Made by a program: the position numbers and the translations under genes. This document shows positions 1-8,893 of a stretch of 64,000 nucleotides of DNA, in pieces. The notes under the pieces were generated by a model. That model was not told the DNA's origin, ran no database searches, and worked only from the letters and a program-made list of their open reading frames with translations. How positions within the stretch are numbered: position 1 is the stretch's first letter; each line of letters begins with the position of its first letter. The stretch comes from Microbulbifer sp. YPW16 (GTDB lineage: Bacteria > Pseudomonadota > Gammaproteobacteria > Pseudomonadales > Cellvibrionaceae), in assembly GCF_021290385.1 (NCBI RefSeq), contig NZ_CP089928.1, forward strand, positions 372,001 through 436,000, read 5' to 3'.

Positions 1-883
1 CACCGGGGACCCTGGCGAAATTGCCCTGTTTCCAGTCATTCACAGCCTGGTCGATCCGTTCAGCCCTGCTGGATACAAAGTTCCAGACAATATGGCGCCG
101 GTCGAATGGCTCGCCACCGATGATCGCAATGCGACTCTCCTCGGCAGCCACGAGTTCCACGCCGGACTCCTGGCGGAAGACCGCCATGCTGAATTCCGGT
201 ATCTCCATATCGCGCGCATTGAGCTTTCCGGCGGCCACATAGACGGCCCTTTCCTCGACATCCGGCAGGGTGATCCGCTGGCCGGCCTGCAGGTGTGCCT
301 CGACATAAAGGGTTTCCGCATAGGTCTTTACCGGGGATTCGACACCATAGGCGCTGCCCATGATCACGCGGACCGGCACATCGTCCACGGTAATGGCGGG
401 GATCTTCTGTGACGGGTAATGATGGAACTCGGGGGCAATCTCCTCCTGTCCCTTGGGCAGGGCCAGCCAGAGTTGCAGCCCGTGCAGGCGGTGGGACAGG
501 CTGCGCACTTCGTCGCGCTCCCGCTCCGAGTGGACAATGCCACTGCCGGCGACCATCAGGTTGATGTCCCCGGGCCTGATCGGTTGCAGGCTGCCCAGGG
601 AATCCCGGTGCAGGATCTCCCCCTCGAACAGGTAGGTGACGGTACAGATACCGATATGCGGGTGCGGCCTGACATTGATTCCCTGCCCCGCAGCAAAGTC
701 AGCCGGGCCCATATGGTCAAAGAAAATCCACGGCCCCACCATTTGCTGTTCGCGGCTGGGCAGTGCGCGCCGTACGGAAAAACCACCGAGCTCCCGCGAT
801 TTTGGCTCGATAATTTCGGCGATGGCGCCGCAACCCACAACGAAATCGCACTCCTGCTCCGCGGTCCTGGTCAGATTGCTCAC
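1..883 (-). CDS. Pirin family protein (C-terminus beyond window edge)
   Basis: Cupin-fold pirin; family members are iron-binding and some act as quercetin 2,3-dioxygenases or redox-responsive regulators. The reading frame stays open to the left edge of the window, so the C-terminus is missing. I start it at GTG 883, preceded by AGGGGA; no ATG start fits. The N-terminal cupin carries the hallmark RPHPHIGICTVTYLFEG stretch, and the four metal ligands of the family are visible at about H74, H76, H118 and E120. About 294 codons are present, close to full length for a bacterial pirin of 280-300 residues. The gene stands alone; the next gene, a MscS channel, is divergent after a 261-bp gap. The substrate cannot be read from sequence. 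Confidence 0.93.
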   Translation of the reverse strand, partial: MSNLTRTAEQECDFVVGCGAIAEIIEPKSRELGGFSVRRALPSREQQMVGPWIFFDHMGPADFAAGQGINVRPHPHIGICTVTYLFEGEILHRDSLGSLQPIRPGDINLMVAGSGIVHSERERDEVRSLSHRLHGLQLWLALPKGQEEIAPEFHHYPSQKIPAITVDDVPVRVIMGSAYGVESPVKTYAETLYVEAHLQAGQRITLPDVEERAVYVAAGKLNARDMEIPEFSMAVFRQESGVELVAAEESRIAIIGGEPFDRRHIVWNFVSSRAERIDQAVNDWKQGNFARVPG

Positions 884-1144
884 GGTTGTTCCCCTGCTCT
901 GCTGCTGTCGATGAATCCTGGTTATTTGATTCCGTTCCCCGGCTGCCCGGGACATATGCATTATGCGGGGACGGAGCCGCATCTGCTTCGCAATCTATCG
1001 AACTCAAGGTTCGAAAGGATCGATAGTCCCTGAAAGCCAGAGTCTATCCTTTTTAGAGTCATCGTCGTCTGTCCTTGTGGCATGCAAAGCATTAATATGC
1101 CCGCTCACCAGAGATGACCAACCTGTAGTGAAGATGGGGTATCA

Positions 1145-1996
1145 ATGCTACAGCAACTGCTAGAAAACAAATTATTGCTGTCAATACTCGTTATTGTCGC
1201 AATCCTGATGCTGCGGTTCCTGCTGGGTTTTGTATTTGCCCGCCAGAAACGCTGGGCAAAACAGGATCGCCGTCGCCGCATCAACACTGTCCATAATCTC
1301 AGTAATCTCCTGATCGTCCTCGGGCTGGTTGCGGTCTGGGTATCGGAGTTGCGGGAATTTGCCCTGTCCATCGCCGCCTTCTCCGTGGCGATCGTCATCG
1401 CCCTGCGGGAGGTGGTGCAGAGCCTGGTGGGCAAGATTTACCAGGCCAGCATGCGATCGTTCCAGGTGGGCGACTGGGTCAAGGTTGGTGACCAGTTTGG
1501 TGAGGTCATCGACAGCGACTGGCTGAGCACGACCTTGCTGGAGATCGATCCCCACGGGCTGGGCAGTGGCTATACGGGTATCACCCTGTATATCCCCAAC
1601 AACGTGTTTTTCACCAAGCCAGTGAAGAACCTCAATTTTATGCGCCGGTATATCGAGCACTCGTTCTCGATCGTGCGCGAGAACAAGGGAGGCAACCCTT
1701 TTGCCGCCAAGGAATTCCTGCTGGAGCGCATCCGCGAGCACAGCGAGGCCTTCCACGAGGTGGCGGCCCGCTACTGCCAGATGATCGAGCATCGCACTGG
1801 CGTCGAGCTGGTGGGGACGGACCCCAAGATCAGTTTTACCACCAACGAGTTCGGCCATGATGTTGTCACCATCACCCTGTTCTGCCCCCGGGAAGAGGCG
1901 CACGATATCGAGCAGAATGTGACCGAGGACCTTTATAACTTCTGGTACAGCGGGCCCCAGAACCAGCTGGCGACCGGGGAGTCTGGCGAGGCCTGA
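1145..1996 (+). CDS. Small MscS-family mechanosensitive ion channel
   Basis: 283-residue inner-membrane protein of the MscS superfamily. Two to three hydrophobic segments lie in residues 8-100, including the pore-type helix ending in ALREVVQSLVGKIYQ. A cytoplasmic MscS beta-domain follows (about 100-165), containing FQVGDWVKVGDQFGEVIDSD and the IPNNVFF stretch. The C-terminal alpha/beta region is short. It resembles the compact MscS-like proteins rather than the 1100-residue MscK/MscM type. The family releases solutes on hypo-osmotic shock; ion preference is not predictable here. The start ATG has only a weak GGGG Shine-Dalgarno sequence. It is monocistronic, with 129 bp to the next start. 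Confidence 0.9.
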   Translation: MLQQLLENKLLLSILVIVAILMLRFLLGFVFARQKRWAKQDRRRRINTVHNLSNLLIVLGLVAVWVSELREFALSIAAFSVAIVIALREVVQSLVGKIYQASMRSFQVGDWVKVGDQFGEVIDSDWLSTTLLEIDPHGLGSGYTGITLYIPNNVFFTKPVKNLNFMRRYIEHSFSIVRENKGGNPFAAKEFLLERIREHSEAFHEVAARYCQMIEHRTGVELVGTDPKISFTTNEFGHDVVTITLFCPREEAHDIEQNVTEDLYNFWYSGPQNQLATGESGEA

Positions 1997-2140
1997 TCCC
2001 TGCAAGCCAGCGGCCACCGGCAGGCTCGGGGTTCATTCTAAAAAGTAGGTGTCTTCTACCTGAATTTTGCGATTTTCTGTCGAATTCCTGAGTGTTTAAA
2101 TGCCTCCATCAAACGCAGCACTCCGATGGAGGTACAAGCA

Positions 2141-2737
2141 ATGACCCGTTTACTGAAAATCAAAGCCAGCCTGTTCAACAATGATGGCCAGTCTTCCCAG
2201 CTGGTGGACGCCTATGCCGACAAGTGGCTGCAGGAGCACTCCGGCGCTACCGTTACAGAGCGCAACCTGGCCGATGAGCCGGTGCCCCACCTGGACCAGG
2301 CGCGCTTCGGCGCTTTCACCACCGCACCCGAAGAGCGCAATGACGCCCAGAGCGACGTAGCTGCTTATTCGGACCAGCTGATCGGTGAAGTGCAGGAGGC
2401 CGATATACTGGTGCTGGGCGTACCTATGTACAACTTCAGCGTGCCCTCGACCCTGAGCGCCTATTTCGACCATATCGCCCGGGCCGGTATCACCTTCCGC
2501 TATACCGCCAACGGACCGGAGGGCCTGCTGAAAGGCAAGAAAGCGGTGGTGTTTATTACCCGCGGTGGCGTTTACGGTCAGGATCACGCGCAGACAGCCT
2601 ATCTTCGTCAGTTCCTGGGCTTTATAGGTATTGAGGACGTGGAGTTCGTCCACGCCGAGGGCCTGGCCATGGGGGATGACTCAAGGGATGAGGCTCTGAA
2701 TGCGGCGCGCGAGCGTATTACTGAACTCGCGGCCTGA
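2141..2737 (+). CDS. azoR: FMN-dependent NADH:quinone/azo oxidoreductase (AzoR family)
   Basis: 198-residue flavodoxin-fold enzyme. AzoR homologues reduce quinones and azo bonds by two-electron transfer from NADH using FMN, protecting against electrophilic quinone stress in the cytoplasm. Visible family marks are the N-terminal phosphate-binding loop SLFNNDGQSSQL, the FMN-contacting PMYNFSVPSTLSAYFDHIAR stretch, and FITRGGVYG near residue 140. An in-frame ATG exists at 2126, but GGAGGT at 2128-2133 lies inside that extension and is ideally placed for ATG 2141, so I use the latter. Length matches E. coli AzoR (about 200 residues). No operon partner is seen. Confidence 0.93.
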   Translation: MTRLLKIKASLFNNDGQSSQLVDAYADKWLQEHSGATVTERNLADEPVPHLDQARFGAFTTAPEERNDAQSDVAAYSDQLIGEVQEADILVLGVPMYNFSVPSTLSAYFDHIARAGITFRYTANGPEGLLKGKKAVVFITRGGVYGQDHAQTAYLRQFLGFIGIEDVEFVHAEGLAMGDDSRDEALNAARERITELAA

Positions 2738-2893
2738 TACCATTAACGACGACCGGCGGGGCCTGATCGGGCACCGCCGGCCCCACCTCGCAACCGCCGC
2801 GACTCCCCCTCACTGATTCGCGCTCTATATTCCCGGCCCCCACTACTCACCGCCAGTTCCACTAGGCTTTGGGAATGGCAGGAGGCAGCCGGC

Positions 2894-3391
2894 ATGCGAT
2901 CAGATCCCGACAACAACTCAGCAGAAAAGCACCACCGGCAATACCTCGAGCGGGCCGTGGCCCTGGCAGACGCCAATGTAAGGGAGTCGGGCGGGCGGCC
3001 ATTTGGCGCTGTGCTCGTCCACGACGGGCGGGTGATTGCCGAGGGCGTGAATACCATCCACGAAAACAGCGACCCTACCGCACACGCGGAATTAGAGGCG
3101 ATCCGTGCGGCCACCACCGCTGCGGGTGACCCACGGCTGGACGGCACGGTGATGTACGCAAGTGGACATCCCTGCCCCATGTGCCTGGCGGCCATGTACC
3201 TGTGCGGGGTGAAGCGCGCCTATTACGCCCTGTCCCAGGAGGACGGCGAGGCCCACGGTCTCTCGACCGCAGATATTTATGCCGAGCTGGCGCGGCCCGC
3301 CGGGCAGCGTACCCTCAGGATGATCCATATCCCGCTCGACCACGGCCCGGATCCCTACACCAGCTGGAGTGCGCTGCAGGAAAGGTCCTGA
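2894..3391 (+). CDS. Nucleoside deaminase (CMP/dCMP-deaminase fold, guanine-deaminase-like)
   Basis: 165-residue zinc deaminase. The zinc-binding and catalytic motifs are complete: HAE at 64-66 (His ligand and proton-shuttling Glu) and PCPMC at 93-97 (two Cys ligands). The family includes guanine deaminase GuaD, tRNA adenosine deaminase TadA and cytosine deaminases. The C-terminal EDGEAHGLSTADIYAELARP stretch looks like the free-base or nucleoside branch rather than TadA, so guanine or a related base is the best guess. The start ATG follows AGGAGG at a good distance. The stop lies 5 bp from the stop of the convergent TonB receptor gene. Confidence 0.85.
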   Translation: MRSDPDNNSAEKHHRQYLERAVALADANVRESGGRPFGAVLVHDGRVIAEGVNTIHENSDPTAHAELEAIRAATTAAGDPRLDGTVMYASGHPCPMCLAAMYLCGVKRAYYALSQEDGEAHGLSTADIYAELARPAGQRTLRMIHIPLDHGPDPYTSWSALQERS

Positions 3392-3395
3392 CGCC

Positions 3396-5732
3396 TCAGA
3401 AGCGGTGCGTTAACGCCAGATCGATATGCCGGGGTAATTCCGGGAATACCAGCGTGGAACCGAAATAGCCCCCCTCGAATACCGGAGCCCAGTTCTCCTC
3501 GTCAGTCAGGTTGAAAATATCCAGCCGCACGGCAGTGTTCTGCTGGTTAAAGCGGTACTCGATATTGGCGTTGAGGGTGAACTGCGCAGGTATCTCCACG
3601 GTCTGCAGGTAATCCAGCGGGTAGCTACCGGAAAATACCGCGGAGCCGCCGAGAGACCATGCCTCGTTTAACCGGTAGCCCGCAGCTGCGGATGCTGTCC
3701 ATTCCGGCAGGCCCTGCAGGCGGGCATCTGCTGGGGCGAAGCCGGCAAAGTTGGGCGCCCCCAGCCCGGTTCCCGCCACAATATCCGGGCGTGAATCGTC
3801 GAAGGCATCCAGCACCTGCTGCGAGTCCTGGAATGCAGCGGAATTGTCAAAATTTGCCTCCAGGTAGCTGGCGCCGGCACTGGCCCAGAGTTTCTCGCCC
3901 CGGTAGAAGAGCTGCATCTCGAGTCCCTGCGTGCGAATCCCCGAGTTACTGCCGTCGCGGTTGCGCAGGCTGCGGGTCTGGTCGAACAATGCCGCATCGG
4001 CATACCAGGGGCTCCCATCGGGCTGGTACTTCAGGCCCACCTCATACAGCGTGTTTTCAGTGGCAAAGTTCAGTGGACTGATGGTGTTGTTACCGGACAA
4101 TACATTGCCGCCCCCCAGGCTGTTGGACGTGGACTCCTGGTAGGCAAGCGTGGCATAGCCGGTGAAGGCTTCCAGGGGGCGGTAGTGAAGGCTGGCGCTG
4201 CCGGACTTCAGCCAGTCGCTGTAATCGTCACTGGCACGCTGCACTCCTGCCGGGGCCAGCGGGTCCCGCGCCTCCACATCGTAGTAGTCGCCGCGCAGCC
4301 CGGCTGTGATCCAGAGCCGTTCGGTAAGATCCTGGCGATGCTGCACAAACAGGCCGGTCTGCAGGCTGCTGGAATCGGTGGTGTCGGACAGGTTGAAGTC
4401 GCCCGCCCCGCCTCCGTCGAGGTCGTACTGGCCGCCGGGTGACACGAACACACCGGGCCGCAGCTCCACCAGCCGGGCCTTCTGCGCATCGGTCAGCGGG
4501 ATGCGGCGGTTTTCCAGTGGCCCGGTGAGGTCGATGGGCAGGTCCGCCTCGGTGGTGAACTGGCTGTAGCCCAGCACATCGTTGTAGCGCAGGCCGATAC
4601 CGGCGACCGTATCACCGAAGTGGAGTTCTGTCCGGTTCTCCAGGGTATCTGCCCCGTCGATAATCTCGACAAAACTGTTCTGCGCTATCTCCTCCCGTTC
4701 CAGGTGCTCATAATAGGTACGGTTAATCAAGGCCAGCCCGTCTCCCAGTTCACGTTGATAGACGGAATGCAGTAACAGGGTCTCGGCGCCATTGATATCC
4801 AGCGGATCGGTGAGCACGGTACTGCGGTCTATCTCCACCAGGCCGGCGGGACTTACGATTGCGCCGGCGCCGGGAACAGTGGAGCCATCGGGCCGCACGC
4901 CCTGTCCCTGGACGTAGAGGCCGTCATCGATCAGCTGCTGCGTGGGGCGGTTGATACCGGCGTTGTCGGTCCACTCGACGTCGTAGTATTCCAGCGATAC
5001 ATTCCACTCACTGCTGCTGTCGGGCCTGAGGCGATAAGCGAGGAACAGGTTGTCACTGTCCATCCCGGCGTAATCGTAGAAGCTGCCCTCGTCGCGGTGC
5101 TCATAACTGGCCCGTACCGCCGAGCGGTCCTGCTCCAGTACCTGGGAGTAATCCAGCTGGCTGCGGTAGCGATCCCATTCGCCGCCGCGAACCTGTACAG
5201 TGCCGCCGGAATCATTTAGGTCCGGACGCTTGGGTTGCAGGTTGACGAAACCACCGGTGCGCTGGGTGCTTCCGAGGATCACAGAGGGTGTGCCGCGCAC
5301 CACGTCCACCTGGCCTACGGCATTGAATGAGAGGGGAATTCCCAGGCCGTTGTTACCCACCTGCCGACGCATGCCGGCTTCAAAGACCTCACCCAGCTGG
5401 CCCCGCAGTGTTGGCAGGCTGGGCGCACCAAAACCGGTTGCGCCGTAGGTATTCGGCGTGACGCGCTGGAGATCGCGCAGGTCCTCCACCGCCACCGCCT
5501 CCAGCAGCCACGCGTCGATAGGGGTGACCGAGCGCGCGATATCCTCGCTGGTAAGGCCGGAACCGAAGGCATCGCTGACGGTATTGTCCGCAATTCCCGC
5601 ACGGGCCGGGTCATCCTGGCTGCCTACTACCTCCACCAGTTCCGGCTCTCCCTCCTGGGCGATGGCCGGGGCGGCGGCAAGCAGCAACACGGAGAGCGCG
5701 ATGGGTTTTTTGCGGAAGGTAATGTCGGTCAT
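3396..5732 (-). CDS. TonB-dependent outer-membrane receptor (siderophore-receptor type)
   Basis: 778 residues with a Sec signal peptide (about 1-25, ending AAAPAIAQ) and a TonB-box-like LVEVVGS near residue 32. A plug domain spans about 45-165 (LRGQLGEVFEAGMRRQVGN, VDVVRGTPSVILGS, GGFVNLQPKRP). A 22-strand barrel follows, with many alternating aromatic strands and a terminal Phe (ALTHRF), as outer-membrane insertion requires. The plug resembles ferric-siderophore receptors of the FhuA/FpvA group, but there is no N-terminal signalling domain, so no sigma/anti-sigma partner is expected. The substrate is unknown. It is the last of three same-strand genes, following a DUF547 protein by 49 bp and a second receptor upstream, and may be co-transcribed with them. 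Confidence 0.92.
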   Translation of the reverse strand: MTDITFRKKPIALSVLLLAAAPAIAQEGEPELVEVVGSQDDPARAGIADNTVSDAFGSGLTSEDIARSVTPIDAWLLEAVAVEDLRDLQRVTPNTYGATGFGAPSLPTLRGQLGEVFEAGMRRQVGNNGLGIPLSFNAVGQVDVVRGTPSVILGSTQRTGGFVNLQPKRPDLNDSGGTVQVRGGEWDRYRSQLDYSQVLEQDRSAVRASYEHRDEGSFYDYAGMDSDNLFLAYRLRPDSSSEWNVSLEYYDVEWTDNAGINRPTQQLIDDGLYVQGQGVRPDGSTVPGAGAIVSPAGLVEIDRSTVLTDPLDINGAETLLLHSVYQRELGDGLALINRTYYEHLEREEIAQNSFVEIIDGADTLENRTELHFGDTVAGIGLRYNDVLGYSQFTTEADLPIDLTGPLENRRIPLTDAQKARLVELRPGVFVSPGGQYDLDGGGAGDFNLSDTTDSSSLQTGLFVQHRQDLTERLWITAGLRGDYYDVEARDPLAPAGVQRASDDYSDWLKSGSASLHYRPLEAFTGYATLAYQESTSNSLGGGNVLSGNNTISPLNFATENTLYEVGLKYQPDGSPWYADAALFDQTRSLRNRDGSNSGIRTQGLEMQLFYRGEKLWASAGASYLEANFDNSAAFQDSQQVLDAFDDSRPDIVAGTGLGAPNFAGFAPADARLQGLPEWTASAAAGYRLNEAWSLGGSAVFSGSYPLDYLQTVEIPAQFTLNANIEYRFNQQNTAVRLDIFNLTDEENWAPVFEGGYFGSTLVFPELPRHIDLALTHRF

Positions 5733-5780
5733 TCCTGGCCTCTGTTGGTTATCCAGAATTCTGTCTGGTTGTCTTGTGTG

Positions 5781-6575
5781 TCACCGGCGGTTGTTATCGT
5801 TCAGGCGCCAGTCGTATTCGAGATAGATGATATCCATTTCATTGGCCCGCAGGGCCGCAGCCTGTGCGGCACTCAGGCCCAGTGCCTCGCGGTAATCCAG
5901 CAGGAACTCGCCAAGACTACTGTGGCCGCGCCAGCCTCGACTGAAGTCGTCGCGATACCACTCGAATATCGGTGACAGCCTCAGCCCCCCTGGAGTGGCG
6001 CGGTTGCGCGAGCGATCCGACAGGAACCGGCGAGCCTGCTGCTCCAGTTGCTGTTCCAGCCGCTCCCCGGTATAGGCCTCCTCGCGCAGCATCGGGCAAC
6101 CGACACTCGCACAATTGACGGCGAAATGGATGCGGGGCTCATTGAAATCCCGGCGGATCATGCCGTGCTCAATCTCGTCCAGAGAATACCTGCGGCCGAA
6201 CAGGGCGACGAACTCCCGGCGCCAGGGTGCACCCGGAAGCCAGCCGATATCACGGATGGAATCAAGGCCCGGGTATTCTGCCAGCACCAGCTGGATGGTC
6301 GCGGCATTATAAGCGTTGATGAGGAAAGCCAGTTGGTCAGCCTCTTCCCAGCCATCAAAGGTATTCCGGTCCACCTCGGCCAGTTGTGCCAGGTAACGGA
6401 CCAACTGTTGCCGGTCTGCCTGCATTCCCCTGTAATCCACGGTAGAGGAGTGACCGCCATCAGCCAGGATTACATGATCCTGCAACAGGTTCGACCAGAT
6501 GTGGTGATCCGGAACAGTGGCCCGGGCCAGGGTAAACTGGCTCAAGAGCAGGATGATAACGAGAATACGCGGCAT
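5781..6575 (-). CDS. DUF547 exported protein
   Basis: 264-residue protein with a signal peptide (MPRILVIILLLSQFTLARA) and a DUF547 domain covering most of the rest. The family marks are FLINAYNAATIQLVL near residue 95 and IHFAVNCASVGCPMLREEAY, with the conserved NC...C pattern suggesting a catalytic or structural cysteine. The molecular role of DUF547 is not established; the fold has been compared with cysteine-hydrolase-like proteins. A longer in-frame start exists at 6659, but the signal peptide begins at ATG 6575, which has AAGAG upstream. It lies between two TonB receptors on the same strand, so a periplasmic role connected with their substrate is an inference. Confidence 0.88.
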   Translation of the reverse strand: MPRILVIILLLSQFTLARATVPDHHIWSNLLQDHVILADGGHSSTVDYRGMQADRQQLVRYLAQLAEVDRNTFDGWEEADQLAFLINAYNAATIQLVLAEYPGLDSIRDIGWLPGAPWRREFVALFGRRYSLDEIEHGMIRRDFNEPRIHFAVNCASVGCPMLREEAYTGERLEQQLEQQARRFLSDRSRNRATPGGLRLSPIFEWYRDDFSRGWRGHSSLGEFLLDYREALGLSAAQAAALRANEMDIIYLEYDWRLNDNNRR

Positions 6576-6700
6576 CGGGTGACTCTTATCGATCGCTGGT
6601 GACGGTTTCCGCCTATGCTGGAACAAGAGTCGTGCCGGGCGCTGATTTATTACAGTCAATCGCCACTGCCATTATCCGGGTCCTCGATAGTATCCGGCTG

Positions 6701-8776
6701 TCACAGCTGCAATGCTAACTCGGCATAGAGAGACCGTGATTCCCCGGGGAAGTACCGGTCGCCACTGAAGTTACTGAAATCCGCACGCTCCGCGTATTCC
6801 TCATCCAGCAGGTTGAGTAACCGCAGGCCTACTGACCAGCCCTCGCCCAGCTGCCGGGTGGCGCGCGCGTGCAGCAGGTCATGGCCCGGGTAGCTGTGCT
6901 GGTTGAGTGGATCTGTGTAGTAGCGCCCCTGGTGCAACCATTCGAGTTCCACCTGCGTGGCGGCATCCGGCTGCCATTGGAGCCGGGCCGAACCAAAACT
7001 GCGCGGCGCGGAGTCCAGCAGCCTGCCATCCAGGGCGATTCCCTCTAGCAGTCGCTCATCGTCGAAGCGGTGCTCCGCATAGCTCGCTGACACATCCACC
7101 AACCAGTTCGGTGCCAGCTGGTAACCCAGTGCCAGCTCCAGGCCCTGATGGCTAGTGGTCCCGCCGGACCGGTTAAAGAAGTCGGCATCGCGAAAGATCA
7201 CATTGTGCTTCTCCATGGCATAGCCGACCAACTCGTAGTCGATGCGACCTCCCCCACCCCGCAGCCCAAGTTCGACGCTGCGAATCTCCACGGAGTCCAG
7301 GTCAGCCACTTCCTGCTCCCGCTGCAGGCGGTAGAGCTCCGTCGCCTGGGGGGCACGAAAACCGTGGGCCAGGTTTGCGAACACTTGATGGGCAGGCGTC
7401 CAGTCGTATACCAACCCCAGCTGCGGTGACCAGTTTTCAAAGCCATCGCGACGATCGGCGGGACGGCTATAGCGGCAGCCGCCAAAACCACAGCTGCTGC
7501 CATCCTCGCGGGATCGGCCGGCCAGCATGTGGTTGTCATAGTCATAGGACAGGCTTTCCAGCCGCAGCCCCGCCTCCAGGACCAGTTGTTCCGTCAGCCG
7601 CAGGGATGCCAGTGCATAGGGCGACAGTAACAACGCATTGACTCGATAATCGTAATGCCGACCCGGTGGCACGGTTTCCGCCAGGAATTCGGATCCTGTG
7701 GCAATGCCGGACTGAGACTGGCGCAGGGAGGCCCGGGTATATTCCCCATCGAGGCCCGTTGCGACGCGGAGCGAATCACTGACTGGCAGTATAAGGCTGG
7801 TCCGTACACCGGCGCTGCGATGGGCTGTTTCTTCGAGGGGCTGTCCGGGCAGGAAGTGCTGCAGGAACTGCATGTCCCCGTAGCGGGCGTACGGCGTGAC
7901 CTGCAGGGAATAGCCGTCGCCCCACTCGGTTGCCATGCTGTGCGACAGGCGTGCGGTGCGCACATTGCGAAAGGCCTCGGGGTTTGGGTTTGAGCGCCGC
8001 AGCGTGACGTCCCGGTAGGCTTCCTCCCCCACCACATAACCGGCGGTCTCCTGCTCCAGGTTGGTGGCATTGAAGCGGGTCTCGGAACTGGACTGCCCCC
8101 TGCGGTGCACCACGGTCAGCTTCTGCTGGTCATAACCGGAACTGGCCCGGTAACCGCCGTCACTGGCCAGGGAGATGGCGGTAAGCAGGCCCGACTCAGT
8201 CCCGGTAGCAGTGGGGACACGGCTGGAGAATTTCCAGCGGTCGTTGGGCCCGGCTTCCAGGCTCATGGCTCCGGTGTCCCCGGATTGGTACGACGGGCCC
8301 AGTACATTAATCACCCCGTGCATGGCGCCCGCCCCATGTAAGGTGCCCGCCGGTCCACGCACTACCTCGATACGCTCTGCCTGCTCACTGTGTGCCGCAA
8401 ACAGTTCATTCACATTACAGAAGCCGGCGGGAAACAGTGGGATGCCGTCCTGCATGGCCAGCACGCTGCCGCAGGCACCGGCGCCAGTCAGTACCGGTGA
8501 ACGGAGTGCCGGCAGGTATTCCTGCCCGTTACCGCGGCTCAGGTTTGCCCCGGGAACCCGTGCCAGGCTCTGCTGGATATGGCTGTGGTTCACCAGTGCC
8601 AGCGCATCGGCACCCAGCACCGCCATGCTGCCGGCGTAGTCAGCCCGACTGCTGTGCAGCGGGCTGCCGGTGACCACCACGGTTTCCAGCTGGCCACGAA
8701 CTTGCTCCACGGCCTGGTCGCTGGCAAAAGCGTCCCCGCTCAAAAGTAACGCCGTCACGAGTGCCGCCCTGCGCAT
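6701..8776 (-). CDS. TonB-dependent outer-membrane receptor
   Basis: 691 residues: signal peptide (1-19), a clear TonB box LETVVVTGSP near residue 31, a plug to about residue 160 with the EVVRGPAGTLHGAGAMHGVIN motif ending in INVL, then a barrel. The plug contains two cysteines in GAGACGSVLAMQDGIPLFPAGFCN split over about 16 residues, an unusual pair that could form a disulfide or touch a metal. The C-terminus ELALQL ends in Leu rather than Phe. The start ATG has AGGAG at 8 bp. It is upstream of the DUF547 gene (125-bp gap) and a second receptor, all on one strand. Its own upstream region holds the terminator of the acrB-like gene. Substrate unknown. Confidence 0.92.
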   Translation of the reverse strand: MRRAALVTALLLSGDAFASDQAVEQVRGQLETVVVTGSPLHSSRADYAGSMAVLGADALALVNHSHIQQSLARVPGANLSRGNGQEYLPALRSPVLTGAGACGSVLAMQDGIPLFPAGFCNVNELFAAHSEQAERIEVVRGPAGTLHGAGAMHGVINVLGPSYQSGDTGAMSLEAGPNDRWKFSSRVPTATGTESGLLTAISLASDGGYRASSGYDQQKLTVVHRRGQSSSETRFNATNLEQETAGYVVGEEAYRDVTLRRSNPNPEAFRNVRTARLSHSMATEWGDGYSLQVTPYARYGDMQFLQHFLPGQPLEETAHRSAGVRTSLILPVSDSLRVATGLDGEYTRASLRQSQSGIATGSEFLAETVPPGRHYDYRVNALLLSPYALASLRLTEQLVLEAGLRLESLSYDYDNHMLAGRSREDGSSCGFGGCRYSRPADRRDGFENWSPQLGLVYDWTPAHQVFANLAHGFRAPQATELYRLQREQEVADLDSVEIRSVELGLRGGGGRIDYELVGYAMEKHNVIFRDADFFNRSGGTTSHQGLELALGYQLAPNWLVDVSASYAEHRFDDERLLEGIALDGRLLDSAPRSFGSARLQWQPDAATQVELEWLHQGRYYTDPLNQHSYPGHDLLHARATRQLGEGWSVGLRLLNLLDEEYAERADFSNFSGDRYFPGESRSLYAELALQL

Positions 8777-8818
8777 CCCGGTCTCCTGTTGCGATTATTT
8801 GCTGCGCATTCTAACGCA

Positions 8819-8849
8819 CAAAAAAAAACGCCGGCGAATGCCGGCGTTT
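8819..8849 (-). terminator. Rho-independent terminator after the RND pump operon
   Basis: A 10-bp GC-rich stem (8826-8835 with 8840-8849, loop GAAT) is followed on the minus strand by a run of T residues (complement of the A run from 8820). It lies 45 bp after the stop of the acrB-like gene and directly before the next TonB receptor start, so it separates the two transcription units. Confidence 0.88.
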
Positions 8850-8893
8850 CCAATCAGGCGGGATGCGCCTGTTGTCAGGTCATATTCGCCCGG

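Noticed and set aside
419-1033. 204-codon plus-strand open frame antisense to pirin
   Set aside because: Covers the pirin gene on the opposite strand; no motif or ribosome site, while the minus frame has all pirin metal ligands.
3396-8776. Siderophore biosynthesis or uptake operon
   Set aside because: Two TonB receptors alone do not show this; no NRPS, NIS synthetase, sigma/anti-sigma pair or ABC iron transporter is present.
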